A stretch of DNA of 64,000 nt, from NCBI RefSeq assembly GCF_017873215.1, contig NZ_JAGGKA010000013.1, positions 62,001 to 126,000 on the forward strand, written 5' to 3'. Below are positions 17,740 through 27,152 of the stretch, piece by piece. Below the pieces are notes generated by a model. That model made no database searches. It worked only from the letters and a program-made list of their open reading frames with translations, and was not told where the DNA came from. Positions within the stretch are counted from its first letter, which is position 1. Each line of letters starts with the position of its first letter. Made by a program: the position numbers and the translations under genes. This DNA comes from Clostridium tetanomorphum. GTDB lineage: Bacteria > Bacillota > Clostridia > Clostridiales > Clostridiaceae.

Positions 17740-18846
17740 CTATGCCTCTATAGGTAAAATAAGTATTACTGAAAAACCGCTAGAGCCATCTATTATAACT
17801 TTACCCATTATCTGTTCACATCTCTCTTCTATGCCTTTTATTCCCATACTTTTTTTTATCTTAAATGCTCCAATTCCATTATCTTTTATTTCTACTCTAA
17901 TAATCTTATTAAAAATTTCTATGTTTACTGTTATTTTAGTGGCTTTTGAATATTTTATAGTATTAGTAATGCACTCTTTCAAACTGTCATCAATTATTTT
18001 CCACTGCAAATACGATATTCTTTGAAGATTTCCATTATATATTAGGTTACATTTAACATTACTTCTAGAGGAAACTTTATTTAACATAAGCTTTATTTTA
18101 TTCACACCCATTTGTTCCGAAGCAGGTTTAATACTATGCAAAACTATCCTAATACTTTCCATTCCTTGTCTTAATACTTCTATAGTATTATCAAGAAACA
18201 TATTTGCTTTTTCCTTATCTTTATCCATTAATAATTTTACTGCTTCTAACTGCATGAGACTTCCTGATATAGTATGACCTACTTTATCATGTAGTTGTTG
18301 TGAAATTTTATTTCTCTCTTCTAATTTTGAAGTGTAAATTACTTGATTTTCATATTCCAAATTTTTATTTATTCTATCATACAAATGATAGTTTTTTGAT
18401 TTCAAATCATCCTTCTCTTTTAACAATTTTTCTATTTTATAATGGTTATTATAAGACAATACATATATTAGATAGCTAAATAGCAGAATAAGAAAATATT
18501 CTGCTATAATATTTTTGTCTATTAATATAGTAGATATAAATATCAAAGCTATAGTATATATATTATTTAAATTATTACTATATACAAATTGTATAAAAGT
18601 TATAGGAAGAAATAATAAGAAAATACTATTTCCTTGTGTTCCTAATAAAATTAAGCCTATTATCATTAAAATATCTATTACAACTTTAAACCTTCTTTTA
18701 CTAATAATATAATAAATCATATTTATTGATATATATAACAAAAACCCTAGTATTATTAGAAAATCTCTGCTATAAAGTTCATTAACGTACTTTATAGAAC
18801 AATATATCAAAATAATAAATTTATTTAATATTATCCACTTATCCAT
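17740..18846 (-). CDS. DesK/NarX-type sensor histidine kinase
   Basis: This 368-residue kinase has about five to six N-terminal membrane segments (1-135) with almost no outer loop, a coiled-coil, a HisKA_3 domain (ERNKISQQLHDKVGHTISG, His in QQLHD) and a HATPase with NGIGAF. Intramembrane-sensing kinases of this kind often detect membrane-active compounds and control adjacent ABC-2 exporters. It is first in the operon with the LuxR-type regulator. It may be coupled to the upstream site-2 protease gene, which ends only 12 bp away. Confidence 0.92.
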   Translation of the reverse strand: MDKWIILNKFIILIYCSIKYVNELYSRDFLIILGFLLYISINMIYYIISKRRFKVVIDILMIIGLILLGTQGNSIFLLFLPITFIQFVYSNNLNNIYTIALIFISTILIDKNIIAEYFLILLFSYLIYVLSYNNHYKIEKLLKEKDDLKSKNYHLYDRINKNLEYENQVIYTSKLEERNKISQQLHDKVGHTISGSLMQLEAVKLLMDKDKEKANMFLDNTIEVLRQGMESIRIVLHSIKPASEQMGVNKIKLMLNKVSSRSNVKCNLIYNGNLQRISYLQWKIIDDSLKECITNTIKYSKATKITVNIEIFNKIIRVEIKDNGIGAFKIKKSMGIKGIEERCEQIMGKVIIDGSSGFSVILILPIEA

Positions 18847-18858
18847 ATAATTTCTCTT

Positions 18859-19506
18859 CTATATGTTAAACAAGTTTAAAATTAATCCATAAAGCCTACT
18901 AGCTGGCTTCCCTACTAAGAAATTAGAAACTCCTGGTATCATTATAAATAATATAAATATAACCATTTGGTATCTATACATAACATCTGAAAACTTATAA
19001 AATTTTGCTGGTGCCAAATCTCTTAAAACATGAAATCCATCTAAACCTGGTAATGGCATAATATTAAAAAGAGCAAGTATACAATTCAAGTATACAGTTA
19101 CATAAAATATTTTAATCAAAATATATAATATTCCTCCATTATAAATAGGTCCTGGCACTAATTTATAAGTTAAAGCAATTATTCCTGAAAACACAACTGC
19201 TGCTAAAATATTTCCTAGAGGTCCTGCTATAGATACTTTTAAATCATCTTTATAATAATTTTTGAAAGCTCTAGGATTTACTTGTACAGGTTTCGCCCAA
19301 CCAATGCCAGCTAATAAAATCATTATAAATCCTATGGGATCTATATGTGCTATAGGATTAAATGTAAGTCTGCCTTGAAACTTTGGAGTTTTATCTCCTA
19401 ATTTATCTGCAACCCAAGCATGAGCATATTCATGAAATGTAAAAGCTATAAGTATTGCTGGTATCATTAATATCTTCTCAAATAAATCTATTCCCAAAAA
19501 AATCAT
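18859..19506 (-). CDS. site-2 protease family (M50) metalloprotease
   Basis: This 215-residue membrane protease has the zinc motif HEYAH in an N-terminal membrane helix and the second metal-ligand motif NIMPLPGLDG in a later helix; it matches the compact Rip/YwhC group without a PDZ domain. It would cleave a membrane-embedded substrate. The start is uncertain: the GAGAGG site abuts the ATG at 19506, so a TTG three codons later (19497), with a 9-nt spacing, may be the true start. The substrate is not deducible. Confidence 0.88.
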   Translation of the reverse strand: MIFLGIDLFEKILMIPAILIAFTFHEYAHAWVADKLGDKTPKFQGRLTFNPIAHIDPIGFIMILLAGIGWAKPVQVNPRAFKNYYKDDLKVSIAGPLGNILAAVVFSGIIALTYKLVPGPIYNGGILYILIKIFYVTVYLNCILALFNIMPLPGLDGFHVLRDLAPAKFYKFSDVMYRYQMVIFILFIMIPGVSNFLVGKPASRLYGLILNLFNI

Positions 19507-19655
19507 CCTCTCTTAAATTAAGTGTAAAATCATTATATCAAAGGTAGTCCTTTTTCTCAATGAATAGTAACTTTTTTCAGATAATAAGATAAAAATAATA
19601 AAGAATAGATATGGAGAAAACTTATCCATATTTATTCTTTATCCTCTATTCTCTA

Positions 19656-20681
19656 TTATTTAAAGTTTGTCTTTACTAATTTTCCATCTTTTATTGAAGC
19701 AACTCCACTACTATAAACTTGAATAAATTTACCTGAATATGAAGTTTCTTTTCCAGTAGCTACTTCTTTAACTATACCCTTAAGATTATCATTTACTAAT
19801 ACTTTACCTTCCTCAGATATATAAACATCATCTTTATCTACTGGCTCCATAAAAGGAATTACATTCCAATCCCTAGTAGGCTTGTCTAATGTTCCGTAAT
19901 AGACCTTTGTAATTTTATCATTTTCCATAGATCCAATATATACATTATCATCAATATCTACTCCTAAAAGTCTTGGTTTAGTAACATCAGTTATACGAAT
20001 AGACTCTTCCCTATTAGTAGCAAAAATCTTATTATAGGTTGCATCTTCATATAAAAGCTTATCTTCATGATTTAGTATAGCTGTTTCTCCTATTAAGTAA
20101 GCATTAGGATATATTCTTTTCATTTCTTTCATTATGTTTATCCAATAAAGACTACTTCTTCCACCACTTCTAGCTACTTTTACATATATTACATTAGTTA
20201 AAGTGGATGCTTGTATATCTTCAACTTCTGAATTTTCATCTGCCCAAGTTAAATCTTTTATTTCTTCTTTAGCATCCTTATCTACATCATAATAGGATAA
20301 TTTAAATCCATGTCCATTTTCATTATTATGTTTTTCTCCTATTAACATTCTATTTCTATCTGAAAGCCATTTATAATAAGATACCTTTACTCCATCTTCA
20401 AAAGAGATATCCTTAACATCTCCATCCTTTGTATTTACAACCTTTAATTTATCTTCATCATAATAAGCCACATATTTGCCATCAAAGGATAAATTAACGC
20501 GAGTAGCATTTTCTGGAATTTTAACTTCTGCTTCTGGTTTCTTATCATTTTTCTTCTCTATTTTTTTTACTTTTACTGCAGTGTCTGTAGACAAATAATA
20601 TTTATCTACATAATAAAATCCTATTAACTGTATAATCAGTGATAGAACTACCCAAGCAAATATTCTCTTAAAGTTTTTCAT
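19656..20681 (-). CDS. membrane-anchored protein, beta-propeller-like
   Basis: This 341-residue protein has one N-terminal membrane segment (about 8-26), a charged linker and an exported domain with repeated short strands (VNLSFDGKYVAYYDEDKLKV), reminiscent of TolB/WD-like propellers. I recognise no named family. It lies 14 bp after the phosphodiester glycosidase gene and is probably co-transcribed with it, so a role at the cell surface or with exopolysaccharide is possible but unproven. Confidence 0.7.
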   Translation of the reverse strand: MKNFKRIFAWVVLSLIIQLIGFYYVDKYYLSTDTAVKVKKIEKKNDKKPEAEVKIPENATRVNLSFDGKYVAYYDEDKLKVVNTKDGDVKDISFEDGVKVSYYKWLSDRNRMLIGEKHNNENGHGFKLSYYDVDKDAKEEIKDLTWADENSEVEDIQASTLTNVIYVKVARSGGRSSLYWINIMKEMKRIYPNAYLIGETAILNHEDKLLYEDATYNKIFATNREESIRITDVTKPRLLGVDIDDNVYIGSMENDKITKVYYGTLDKPTRDWNVIPFMEPVDKDDVYISEEGKVLVNDNLKGIVKEVATGKETSYSGKFIQVYSSGVASIKDGKLVKTNFK

Positions 20682-20695
20682 CTTTTTCTCTCCTT

Positions 20696-21697
20696 CTAAG
20701 GTGTAACGTATATAATAGAAGGTACTGCCCTTTCTCCTAATGGATCACAAGGATTGTTTATTATTTCTCCATCGTAATACATAGTAGAAGAAGACCCTCC
20801 ATCTAAATTTGTTGCATTATATGCTCCATATTCTAACATAACATCTTGTACATCTCTTAATGTGGCTCCTGGATTTGTAATCTGTCTTCCATCTGCTACA
20901 AAAAGGAGTATAGATCCATCTCTTTTTTGTCCTATAGCTGTTCTTGGCGCTATTCCCCATCCACCATCACCAGATTTTATAGTAGGTTCTCCATTAACTA
21001 CTAGTGCTGGTCCAAAAGTAATAGCTTCCTTTACTCCTAGTCTTTTCATTTCATTTAAACTATATTTTCCTACTAAAAGTACTCCCCTAGATGTTAGAGC
21101 CATTACATCATCCTTCTTATCTGGATCACTAATACTATTATACATTTTTCCACCACTCATCAAAATCCCTACAGGTTGGCCACCTGTTCCAGTCCAGTTA
21201 CCATCAGCATTTTTGTCTGTAAATCCTCCTCCGTTAATAGCTGCAACTGCATTATTTGATTTTGCAATTTGACTTGTAAGTTCTCCTGATTTTCCCAATT
21301 TACTACTATATCCAACTTTTACTCTTGTTGGATCATGTATTACAAGCATATATCCCTTAAATTTTTTACCTTCTACATCGTATCTTTCAATATTATCATC
21401 ATGCTTATTTTCGAACTTTAATGTATCTAATCCTTCACTTTGATCAATTACTTCTACTACATCTTCTTTTAATATTTCTTTTATTTTTTGATCAGATAAA
21501 AAAGCCGTAGCAAAATATTGGTGACTTAATGTACTCATAGCTGCACCAACAAAAGTTTTTCTTACATTTTTAAAAGGTCCATAAAATAATATGAGAGGAG
21601 CAGTTATTCCTGTAAATATAAATTCAAATAATACAAATAATACAAATATTTTTAAAGAAAACGCCTTTTTCCTCTTATTTTTTTTCTTTTTATTCAT
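20696..21697 (-). CDS. phosphodiester glycosidase family protein (NAGPA-like)
   Basis: This 333-residue protein has one N-terminal membrane segment (about 14-38) and an exported NAGPA/DUF2233 domain; recognisable features are AAINGGGF, GFGPALVVNG-like and APRTAIGQ stretches and the C-terminal NLDGGSSSTMYYDG. Relatives include the mammalian enzyme that removes GlcNAc from mannose-6-phosphate diesters and bacterial exopolysaccharide proteins. It is likely to act on a wall or capsule phosphodiester glycan. It forms an operon with the gene downstream. Confidence 0.9.
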   Translation of the reverse strand: MNKKKKNKRKKAFSLKIFVLFVLFEFIFTGITAPLILFYGPFKNVRKTFVGAAMSTLSHQYFATAFLSDQKIKEILKEDVVEVIDQSEGLDTLKFENKHDDNIERYDVEGKKFKGYMLVIHDPTRVKVGYSSKLGKSGELTSQIAKSNNAVAAINGGGFTDKNADGNWTGTGGQPVGILMSGGKMYNSISDPDKKDDVMALTSRGVLLVGKYSLNEMKRLGVKEAITFGPALVVNGEPTIKSGDGGWGIAPRTAIGQKRDGSILLFVADGRQITNPGATLRDVQDVMLEYGAYNATNLDGGSSSTMYYDGEIINNPCDPLGERAVPSIIYVTP

Positions 21698-21853
21698 ATT
21701 TCAATCTTTCCTTTCAAATATACATACATATTTTTATTTTACAATAAATATTATAATTTTTAAATAGCAATCACTATATTTATACTTTATTTATATTAGA
21801 AAGTATATATGTAAATTATTAAAATTCTTTAAACATATGGTTAATACATAACA

Positions 21854-21897
21854 AAAAATAAACAGTTAGATAAAAATATCCATAACTGTTTATTTTT
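21854..21897. terminator. PhoH gene terminator
   Basis: Perfect 15-bp inverted repeat (AAAAATAAACAGTTA and its complement), 20 bp past the stop codon of the PIN-PhoH gene. Each arm begins or ends in an A or T run, so it can work in both directions. Confidence 0.85.
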
Positions 21898-21916
21898 CTT
21901 GTTAGTTTTAAAAACA

Positions 21917-23293
21917 TTATAATCTTTTAGAAGCCTCGTATGCTAAAGGTGATCTTTCACATTCATCATATTTTAATGTAACCTGATAACAAAGTTCACT
22001 ACCTTTCATCTTTTCCGAAGCATAACATAATCCATTTGATCTGGAATCTAAAAATGGTTGGTCTATTTGATCTGGATCACCTATGAGTATTAGCTTTGTT
22101 CCTACTCCTACACGAGTTACAATAGCTTTTACTTGTTTAGGAGTTAAATTTTGTGCTTCATCGATTATAACCCAATTCTTAACTATAGATCTTCCTCTTA
22201 GATAAGCTACAGCTTCTGTAGTTATTATTCTTCTATCAAATAATTCCCTAATTTTGTCCATAAGTTCCTTTTCATTTTTATACCTTTCTTTTTCATCAGA
22301 ATCCACTAATATTTCTAAGTTATCAAAAATTGGTCTCATAAAAGGTGATATCTTTTCTTCTTCTGTTCCTGGCAAGAAACCTATATCTTCATCCATAGTC
22401 ACATTGGGCCTACAAACTAGTATTCTTCTATATTCATTATTATTATTTTCAAGTATCTTGCCTAAGCCTACTGCTAAAGAGAATAAAGTTTTAGCAGTCC
22501 CTGCTGGTCCCTTTATAATAACTAATGGAGCAACATGAGAATTAGTACATAAACTTTCTAACATAAATTTTTGTCCTACATTTCTTGTAGTCAATCCTAA
22601 TGGGCAAACATCTTTATAGTATAGATTAACTACTTTTTTCCCATCAAATTTTCCTAATGCTGTTTTTCTTGGATTATCTAAAGAATGTAATATTATAAAC
22701 TGATTATTGTATAGATTAGGAATTATATATTCATCTCTTTTAATACAGTAATATAATAGGTCCTTAACATCTATAATTTTATTACGATAAAATTCATCTA
22801 TTTTATCAGAAGATGCATACAAGTCTATTCTACCCGTGTACTGACTTTCATTTTCAGGAACTACTTTTTCATAAAAATCTTCCACATCTATATCTACAGT
22901 ATCTGCTTTTATTCTTTCAAATATATCTTTGGTTATTAGGCATACATCTTCTCCTTCTTCTTTTAGACCTTTGCATACCTGTATTATTCTGTTATCAGCT
23001 TTTCCTTTATCCCAAGACATAGGAATTAAAGTTTCTTGGTGATTCATTTCAACTCTTAATTTTCCACCACCTGGTAACACTACTCCTTTATTTAATTTTC
23101 CTTCTTTTCTTAATTTGTCTAATAATCTAGAGGCATATCTAGCATTTGCTCCTAAATCATTCTTATCCTTTTTAAATGCATCTAATTCCTCTAATACCAC
23201 TTCTGGTATAACTACATCATTTTCTCCAAAAGAAAAAATAGCACCAGGTGAATACAGAATAACATTGGTATCTAATACATAGGTCCTTTTCAA
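21917..23293 (-). CDS. PIN domain-PhoH family ATPase
   Basis: This 458-residue protein has an N-terminal PIN nuclease domain (1-140; YVLDTNVIL with acidic residues) and a C-terminal PhoH ATPase (about 225-458; Walker A KGPAGTAKT, Walker B NWVIIDEAQN, GDPDQID). The fusion is the YlaK-type PhoH2, a family with reported RNA helicase/RNase activity. The start is TTG 23293 with GGGGGA upstream. The gene is single, with a hairpin terminator downstream. Confidence 0.93.
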   Translation of the reverse strand: MKRTYVLDTNVILYSPGAIFSFGENDVVIPEVVLEELDAFKKDKNDLGANARYASRLLDKLRKEGKLNKGVVLPGGGKLRVEMNHQETLIPMSWDKGKADNRIIQVCKGLKEEGEDVCLITKDIFERIKADTVDIDVEDFYEKVVPENESQYTGRIDLYASSDKIDEFYRNKIIDVKDLLYYCIKRDEYIIPNLYNNQFIILHSLDNPRKTALGKFDGKKVVNLYYKDVCPLGLTTRNVGQKFMLESLCTNSHVAPLVIIKGPAGTAKTLFSLAVGLGKILENNNNEYRRILVCRPNVTMDEDIGFLPGTEEEKISPFMRPIFDNLEILVDSDEKERYKNEKELMDKIRELFDRRIITTEAVAYLRGRSIVKNWVIIDEAQNLTPKQVKAIVTRVGVGTKLILIGDPDQIDQPFLDSRSNGLCYASEKMKGSELCYQVTLKYDECERSPLAYEASKRL

Positions 23294-23492
23294 AAAGCAT
23301 TCCCCCTATCATTATTACTACCATAATATGCGAATAAACTTTACTTGCTATTAACTAAAGTTTATATATAATATGAAGAAAAAAATAAAAATAGACTCAA
23401 GCATTAACCTAAGCCTATTTTATAAACTCTATATATTTTAATAAATTTAGTTTTTAATATCTAAAACATTAAAATAGTGTAGAAAAACACCA

Positions 23493-23520
23493 AAAGAGCC
23501 TACATCTCTGTAAACTCTTT
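23493..23520 (-). terminator. possible terminator of the tRNA gene
   Basis: A short AAAGAG / CTCTTT stem lies 13 bp past the tRNA 3' end and is followed on the minus strand by TGGTGTTTTTC. The stem is weak, so this is a tentative call. Confidence 0.4.
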
Positions 23521-23532
23521 CATTTCAATTCA

Positions 23533-23607
23533 TGGCAGCCCCAAGGGGAATTGAACCCCTGATTCCACCTTGAGAGGGTGGCGTCTTGACCTCTTGACCA
23601 TGGGGCC
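23533..23607 (-). tRNA. tRNA-Glu (anticodon CTC)
   Basis: This 75-nt cloverleaf has an encoded CCA end. The anticodon stem CCACC/GGTGG encloses the loop CTCTCAA, giving anticodon CTC (reads GAG). The T-arm carries GGTTCAATTCC, and the acceptor GGCCCCA pairs with TGGGGCT, leaving a G1-U72 wobble at the top. The discriminator base is G, as is usual for tRNA-Glu. Confidence 0.95.
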
Positions 23608-23730
23608 ATACTTTATTTCCTTTGACTTTTATATTTTATTATATATACATAATATTGTCAAGTAAAAGTTGTTTTTTACTAATAAGACCAAAGAAATAAT
23701 TAAATATCCCTTTGGTTTTATAGTTTATTT

Positions 23731-25038
23731 TCATGAAATCTTTTCATATCCTACTTCTATATGATTTTTGTTGAAAAATACCGCTCCAATTATACCACCA
23801 ATTATAGCTGGTAATATCCAAGAAAACCCTTCATTTGTTAATGGTAGATTGTTTATAACATTCCCTATAATAGGTATTTCTATTCCTAAAGAGTTTAAAG
23901 AATTAAATATACTTACTACAAAAGCACCATAGACAGCTCCCACATATACTTCTTTCTTAATTATATATTTTGAAAATAAATTCATAATAATCAATACTAT
24001 TACTACAGGATATGCAGTTACAAGTACAGGTACGGCTAACTTAATTATAGTTTCTACGCCATAATTTGAAATAATGCAACTAAATATACATATAATTACT
24101 ACAATTGACTTGTAACTTACTTTATTATTACTTAATTTACTAAAGTAATTTGCCGCAGTAGCCGTAAGTCCTACTGATGTTGTAAGACAAGCTATTGAAA
24201 TAGCTCCTCCAAATATAATTTTACTCCATCCCCCTAAAAGTCCTTGGGTTATATTTATTAATAGAGATGTTCTAGTAACATCTTTTGGAAAAATTGCATT
24301 GGTAGTAGCTCCTATATATGAAAGTCCTCCATATACAAATCCTAAACATATTGCTGAAACAATTCCTGCCTTTATAGTCAAATTTATTTGTTCTTTTTTA
24401 GTTTTATATCCTTTTGAAATTAAATTTCCAACAACCATTTGAGCTAAAATTATAGATCCTAAAGCATCCATAGTTTGATATCCTTCTGTAAATCCCCTTG
24501 AAAAAGCATTTTCTAATCCAGTATTTGACGGTGTTCCTAACGGCACAAATATCCCTTTAAATATTATAACTCCTAATGCAATCAATAAAAATGGTGTTAA
24601 TATTGAACCTATTTTATCCACAACAGATGACTCATTTACCGCAAAAATATAAGTTATAAAAAAATATATTATAGAAAAAACTATTGGATTTACATTAGAA
24701 AATAAGGGTTGAACTCCTAATTCATATGTGGTTGCCCCTGTTCTAGGTATACAGAATAATGGTCCTATAGATAACATTATTATAGAACAAAGAATCTTAC
24801 CAAAAGATTTTCCAACTTTATTTGTTAAATCTTCTGTTGTTCCTCCTACCAGAGCTACTGCTACTATACCCATTAAAGGAAGCCCTATACAAGTAATTAA
24901 AAATCCTAAAGTTGTCCATAGCCATTTATCTCCAGACATAAATCCTAAAGTGGGTGGAAATATTAAATTTCCCGCACCAAAAAATATAGAAAACAATGCA
25001 AAACCTGTTATGATTATATTTTTAGAATTCCTGCTCAT
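23731..25038 (-). CDS. brnQ: branched-chain amino acid carrier protein
   Basis: This 435-residue polytopic protein (about 12 membrane segments) is of the LIVCS/BrnQ family, a cation symporter for leucine, isoleucine and valine. It begins with the typical GFALFSIFFGAGNLIFPP stretch. An AGGAGG site precedes the ATG. The T-box leader upstream indicates control by an uncharged tRNA, presumably a branched-chain one. Confidence 0.94.
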   Translation of the reverse strand: MSRNSKNIIITGFALFSIFFGAGNLIFPPTLGFMSGDKWLWTTLGFLITCIGLPLMGIVAVALVGGTTEDLTNKVGKSFGKILCSIIMLSIGPLFCIPRTGATTYELGVQPLFSNVNPIVFSIIYFFITYIFAVNESSVVDKIGSILTPFLLIALGVIIFKGIFVPLGTPSNTGLENAFSRGFTEGYQTMDALGSIILAQMVVGNLISKGYKTKKEQINLTIKAGIVSAICLGFVYGGLSYIGATTNAIFPKDVTRTSLLINITQGLLGGWSKIIFGGAISIACLTTSVGLTATAANYFSKLSNNKVSYKSIVVIICIFSCIISNYGVETIIKLAVPVLVTAYPVVIVLIIMNLFSKYIIKKEVYVGAVYGAFVVSIFNSLNSLGIEIPIIGNVINNLPLTNEGFSWILPAIIGGIIGAVFFNKNHIEVGYEKIS

Positions 25039-25107
25039 ATTTACCTCCTAAATATTTTTTAAAAGTTACGATCCAACCTTTCCTAATAGAATACATTATT
25101 TCATAAA

Positions 25108-25415
25108 ATAAAAAAGCATTCCCCTATAAAGGGACGAATGCTTCGCGTTACCACCCTAATTGATTTATTTATAAAACAATAGGAAATTGACTTTTATAGG
25201 TTTGTTAAAATAAAAAAACGTCCCTTACAAGGGACGAATATTATTCGCGGTACCACCCAATTTGATATAAATAAATCCTCTCTCTCCTTAATAACGTCAG
25301 GAACCCGGTTCAGCCTACTAATTTATGAAAACTTTCAACCTACAACTCTGGAATGAACCTTCATTATAATCATTGTACGACTTTCACCAACCGTCGTCTC
25401 TCTTATCAATTATCA
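25108..25415 (-). promoter_or_regulatory. T-box leader of brnQ with two terminator/antiterminator modules
   Basis: Read on the minus strand, a Stem I region (GAGAGACGACGGTTGGTGAA, near 25400-25380) is followed by a first T-box GGGTGGTACCGCG (25246-25258) and a CGTCCCTT/AAGGGACG terminator with seven Ts (about 25212-25232). After ~55 nt comes a second T-box AGGGTGGTAACGCG (25145-25158) and a second terminator (AAGCATTC stem plus Ts, about 25108-25143). The second module has no Stem I of its own. I could not assign the specifier codon with confidence. Confidence 0.88.
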
Positions 25416-25823
25416 TAATTACTTTTTTCCTTCATAATTTTTTTTATATTCAATTATTATTAAATATTCTATATTAAAAGTTTAAGCTTAACAAACTTGA
25501 TTTTAAATGGATTTTTAACACTTATTAAATCTATATTGTTTATTCTCTTTTATACTCTTATTTCTTTATTCATAATAGTTCATGTCACTTTTATCCATAA
25601 ATATACATAAATTATGTTTATAAAACAATACACATAATCTAGTAATTTTAAACAGTTTTTTACTTTTAAGACACAACTCTCTCTAAATTCAACAAAATCC
25701 ATTCCCAAATATCTCCCCCATCCATATTTATACTTATAAGTATAAAACAAAAAGATTATTATGGAAATAGAAAACCAAATTTTTCTTTAAAAATTTAGCT
25801 CATTTAAATAATTTCTTATAAAT
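25416..25823. other. AT-rich intergenic region, no gene seen
   Basis: About 400 bp between the T-box leader and the PduX-like gene. It contains a short palindrome (TTTATACTTATAAGTATAAA, about 25727-25746) and a 19-codon frame without a ribosome binding site. I find no convincing gene, RNA or terminator. Confidence 0.6.
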
Positions 25824-26660
25824 TTAAATTTCTATGCTATTTACAGTTTTTACATTATAAGTTTTATAGTCTTTAATAAAACTCATATATTTATTTAATT
25901 TATCAATATTTAATTTATGTTCATATATTATACCCAATGCATCCCCACTATGAGCACCTATCACTCCATATCCTCCTATTTCTTCTTTTATCTTAAGTAT
26001 TACTGGTAATATAGGATAACTTAACCTTCTATGATTTCTTATAATACTTTCTGTAGCACAATAGCCTATATTTCTTATATTTTTATCTTTTACTGCTAAT
26101 ATTAGTTTTTTTTCTAAATCTTCTACGTTACTTAAAGGTGGAAGATTTCTTTTATTAAATTCTACCGTATCTACCACTCTTTTACCTTCAAAAACTAAAA
26201 TATTGAAATTACAATATTCTCCTATATTTTGCTTATAATGTCCATTTTTATAATCAAATATAGTCATTTCTTTAAATATTATGCTATCAGTAGGCTCAAT
26301 ATTTATACAATTTCTTATAATTTCATCCTCTTCATATTGTCGTTTAAAAAGCCCCAAAAGAGCATAATATACTCCACATAAATCTGCAGTACTACTTGCA
26401 AAACCTTTTCCTGCAGGTATATTTGATTTTATATCTATATCTAGATTCTCAATGTATTCTTCATATCCCCATTCTTTTAATACATTATTTAAAAACTTAG
26501 CTGATTTTAAATATTTATACTTATATTGAGGATTTTTACTTTCAAAAACTCTTACTTTAGTGAATATATTTATAGGACATGAGCATAAAATATCCTTATC
26601 ATACATTTTACCTTGAATTATTTCTCCAAAACTTGCTGGATAATTTACTACAACTTCCAT
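25824..26660 (-). CDS. pduX: GHMP kinase, PduX-like L-threonine kinase
   Basis: This 278-residue kinase has the GHMP N-terminal pattern YPASFGEIIQG and the ATP-binding motif PAGKGFASSTAD; the C-terminus has GAHSGDALG. PduX makes L-threonine O-3-phosphate, the precursor of the aminopropanol linker of cobalamin. Assignment rests on the pattern and on its place directly beside the divergent riboswitch-btuFCD locus. The start is ATG 26658-26660 with AAGGAG 7 nt upstream, not the TTG two codons earlier. Other GHMP kinases remain possible. Confidence 0.78.
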   Translation of the reverse strand: MEVVVNYPASFGEIIQGKMYDKDILCSCPINIFTKVRVFESKNPQYKYKYLKSAKFLNNVLKEWGYEEYIENLDIDIKSNIPAGKGFASSTADLCGVYYALLGLFKRQYEEDEIIRNCINIEPTDSIIFKEMTIFDYKNGHYKQNIGEYCNFNILVFEGKRVVDTVEFNKRNLPPLSNVEDLEKKLILAVKDKNIRNIGYCATESIIRNHRRLSYPILPVILKIKEEIGGYGVIGAHSGDALGIIYEHKLNIDKLNKYMSFIKDYKTYNVKTVNSIEI

Positions 26661-26806
26661 GTTCAATCTCCTTATAAGATTTTTTCAAAATACTATATTT
26701 TATTTTAACAATGGATAAGTTTTATGTAAATAGATAAAGTTAAACTATGATATATTTATATTTTTTATACACTTAAAAGCTTGAAATTAAAGGACCTTTT
26801 CATATA

Positions 26807-26835
26807 TTGACATGCAATTTAATAAATGTTAAACT
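26807..26835 (+). promoter_or_regulatory. promoter of the btu riboswitch transcript
   Basis: TTGACA (26807-26812), a 17-bp spacer and TAAACT (26830-26835). Transcription would begin ~35 nt before the aptamer. Confidence 0.65.
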
Positions 26836-26877
26836 CAATTCAAGTTGCAAAATTAAATAATGAAAAAATTACATTTA

Positions 26878-27112
26878 TTATAGGTACCTTATTAGGTTTA
26901 AAAGGGAAAGAAGTTAAAAGCTTCTGCGGTCCCGCCACTGTAATGATGAGTTCTTAGCAAGTTACCACTCAATTTTGGGGAAGGTGCTAAAGAACAATGA
27001 ATCTGAGCCAGGAGACCTGCCTATAATTTTAATCACTTGGCTTACGTGGATAGGCTAATGGTTTAGAATTGTTTTAAACCATTTCCTTTATTAGGTAATG
27101 GTTTTTATTTTA
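26878..27112 (+). promoter_or_regulatory. cobalamin riboswitch controlling btuFCD
   Basis: The aptamer (26878-27026) is closed by TTATAGG / CCTATAA and contains the conserved CGGTCCCGCCACTGTAAT core and the B12 box GAGCCAGGAGACCTGCC. Downstream, AATGGTTTAG..TTTAAACCATT (27057-27083) and AACCATT..AATGGTT followed by TTTATTTT (27077-27112) are mutually exclusive hairpins, an antiterminator and a terminator. Adenosylcobalamin or a related corrinoid should therefore shut off the transport genes. Confidence 0.96.
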
Positions 27113-27152
27113 TAAATTTTAAATTTAATTAAAATACAAAGGAGGAACTTCA

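Noticed and set aside
25666..25725. 19-codon minus-strand frame (MDGGDIWEWILLNLERVVS), amphipathic and possibly a small peptide gene
   Set aside because: No ribosome binding site upstream of the ATG, no partner gene beside it, and one such frame is expected by chance in 400 bp.
25824..26660. Alternative reading as a mevalonate-pathway or homoserine GHMP kinase
   Set aside because: The neighbourhood (cobalamin riboswitch, btuFCD) and the short YPASFGEIIQG start fit PduX better; the assignment stays tentative.
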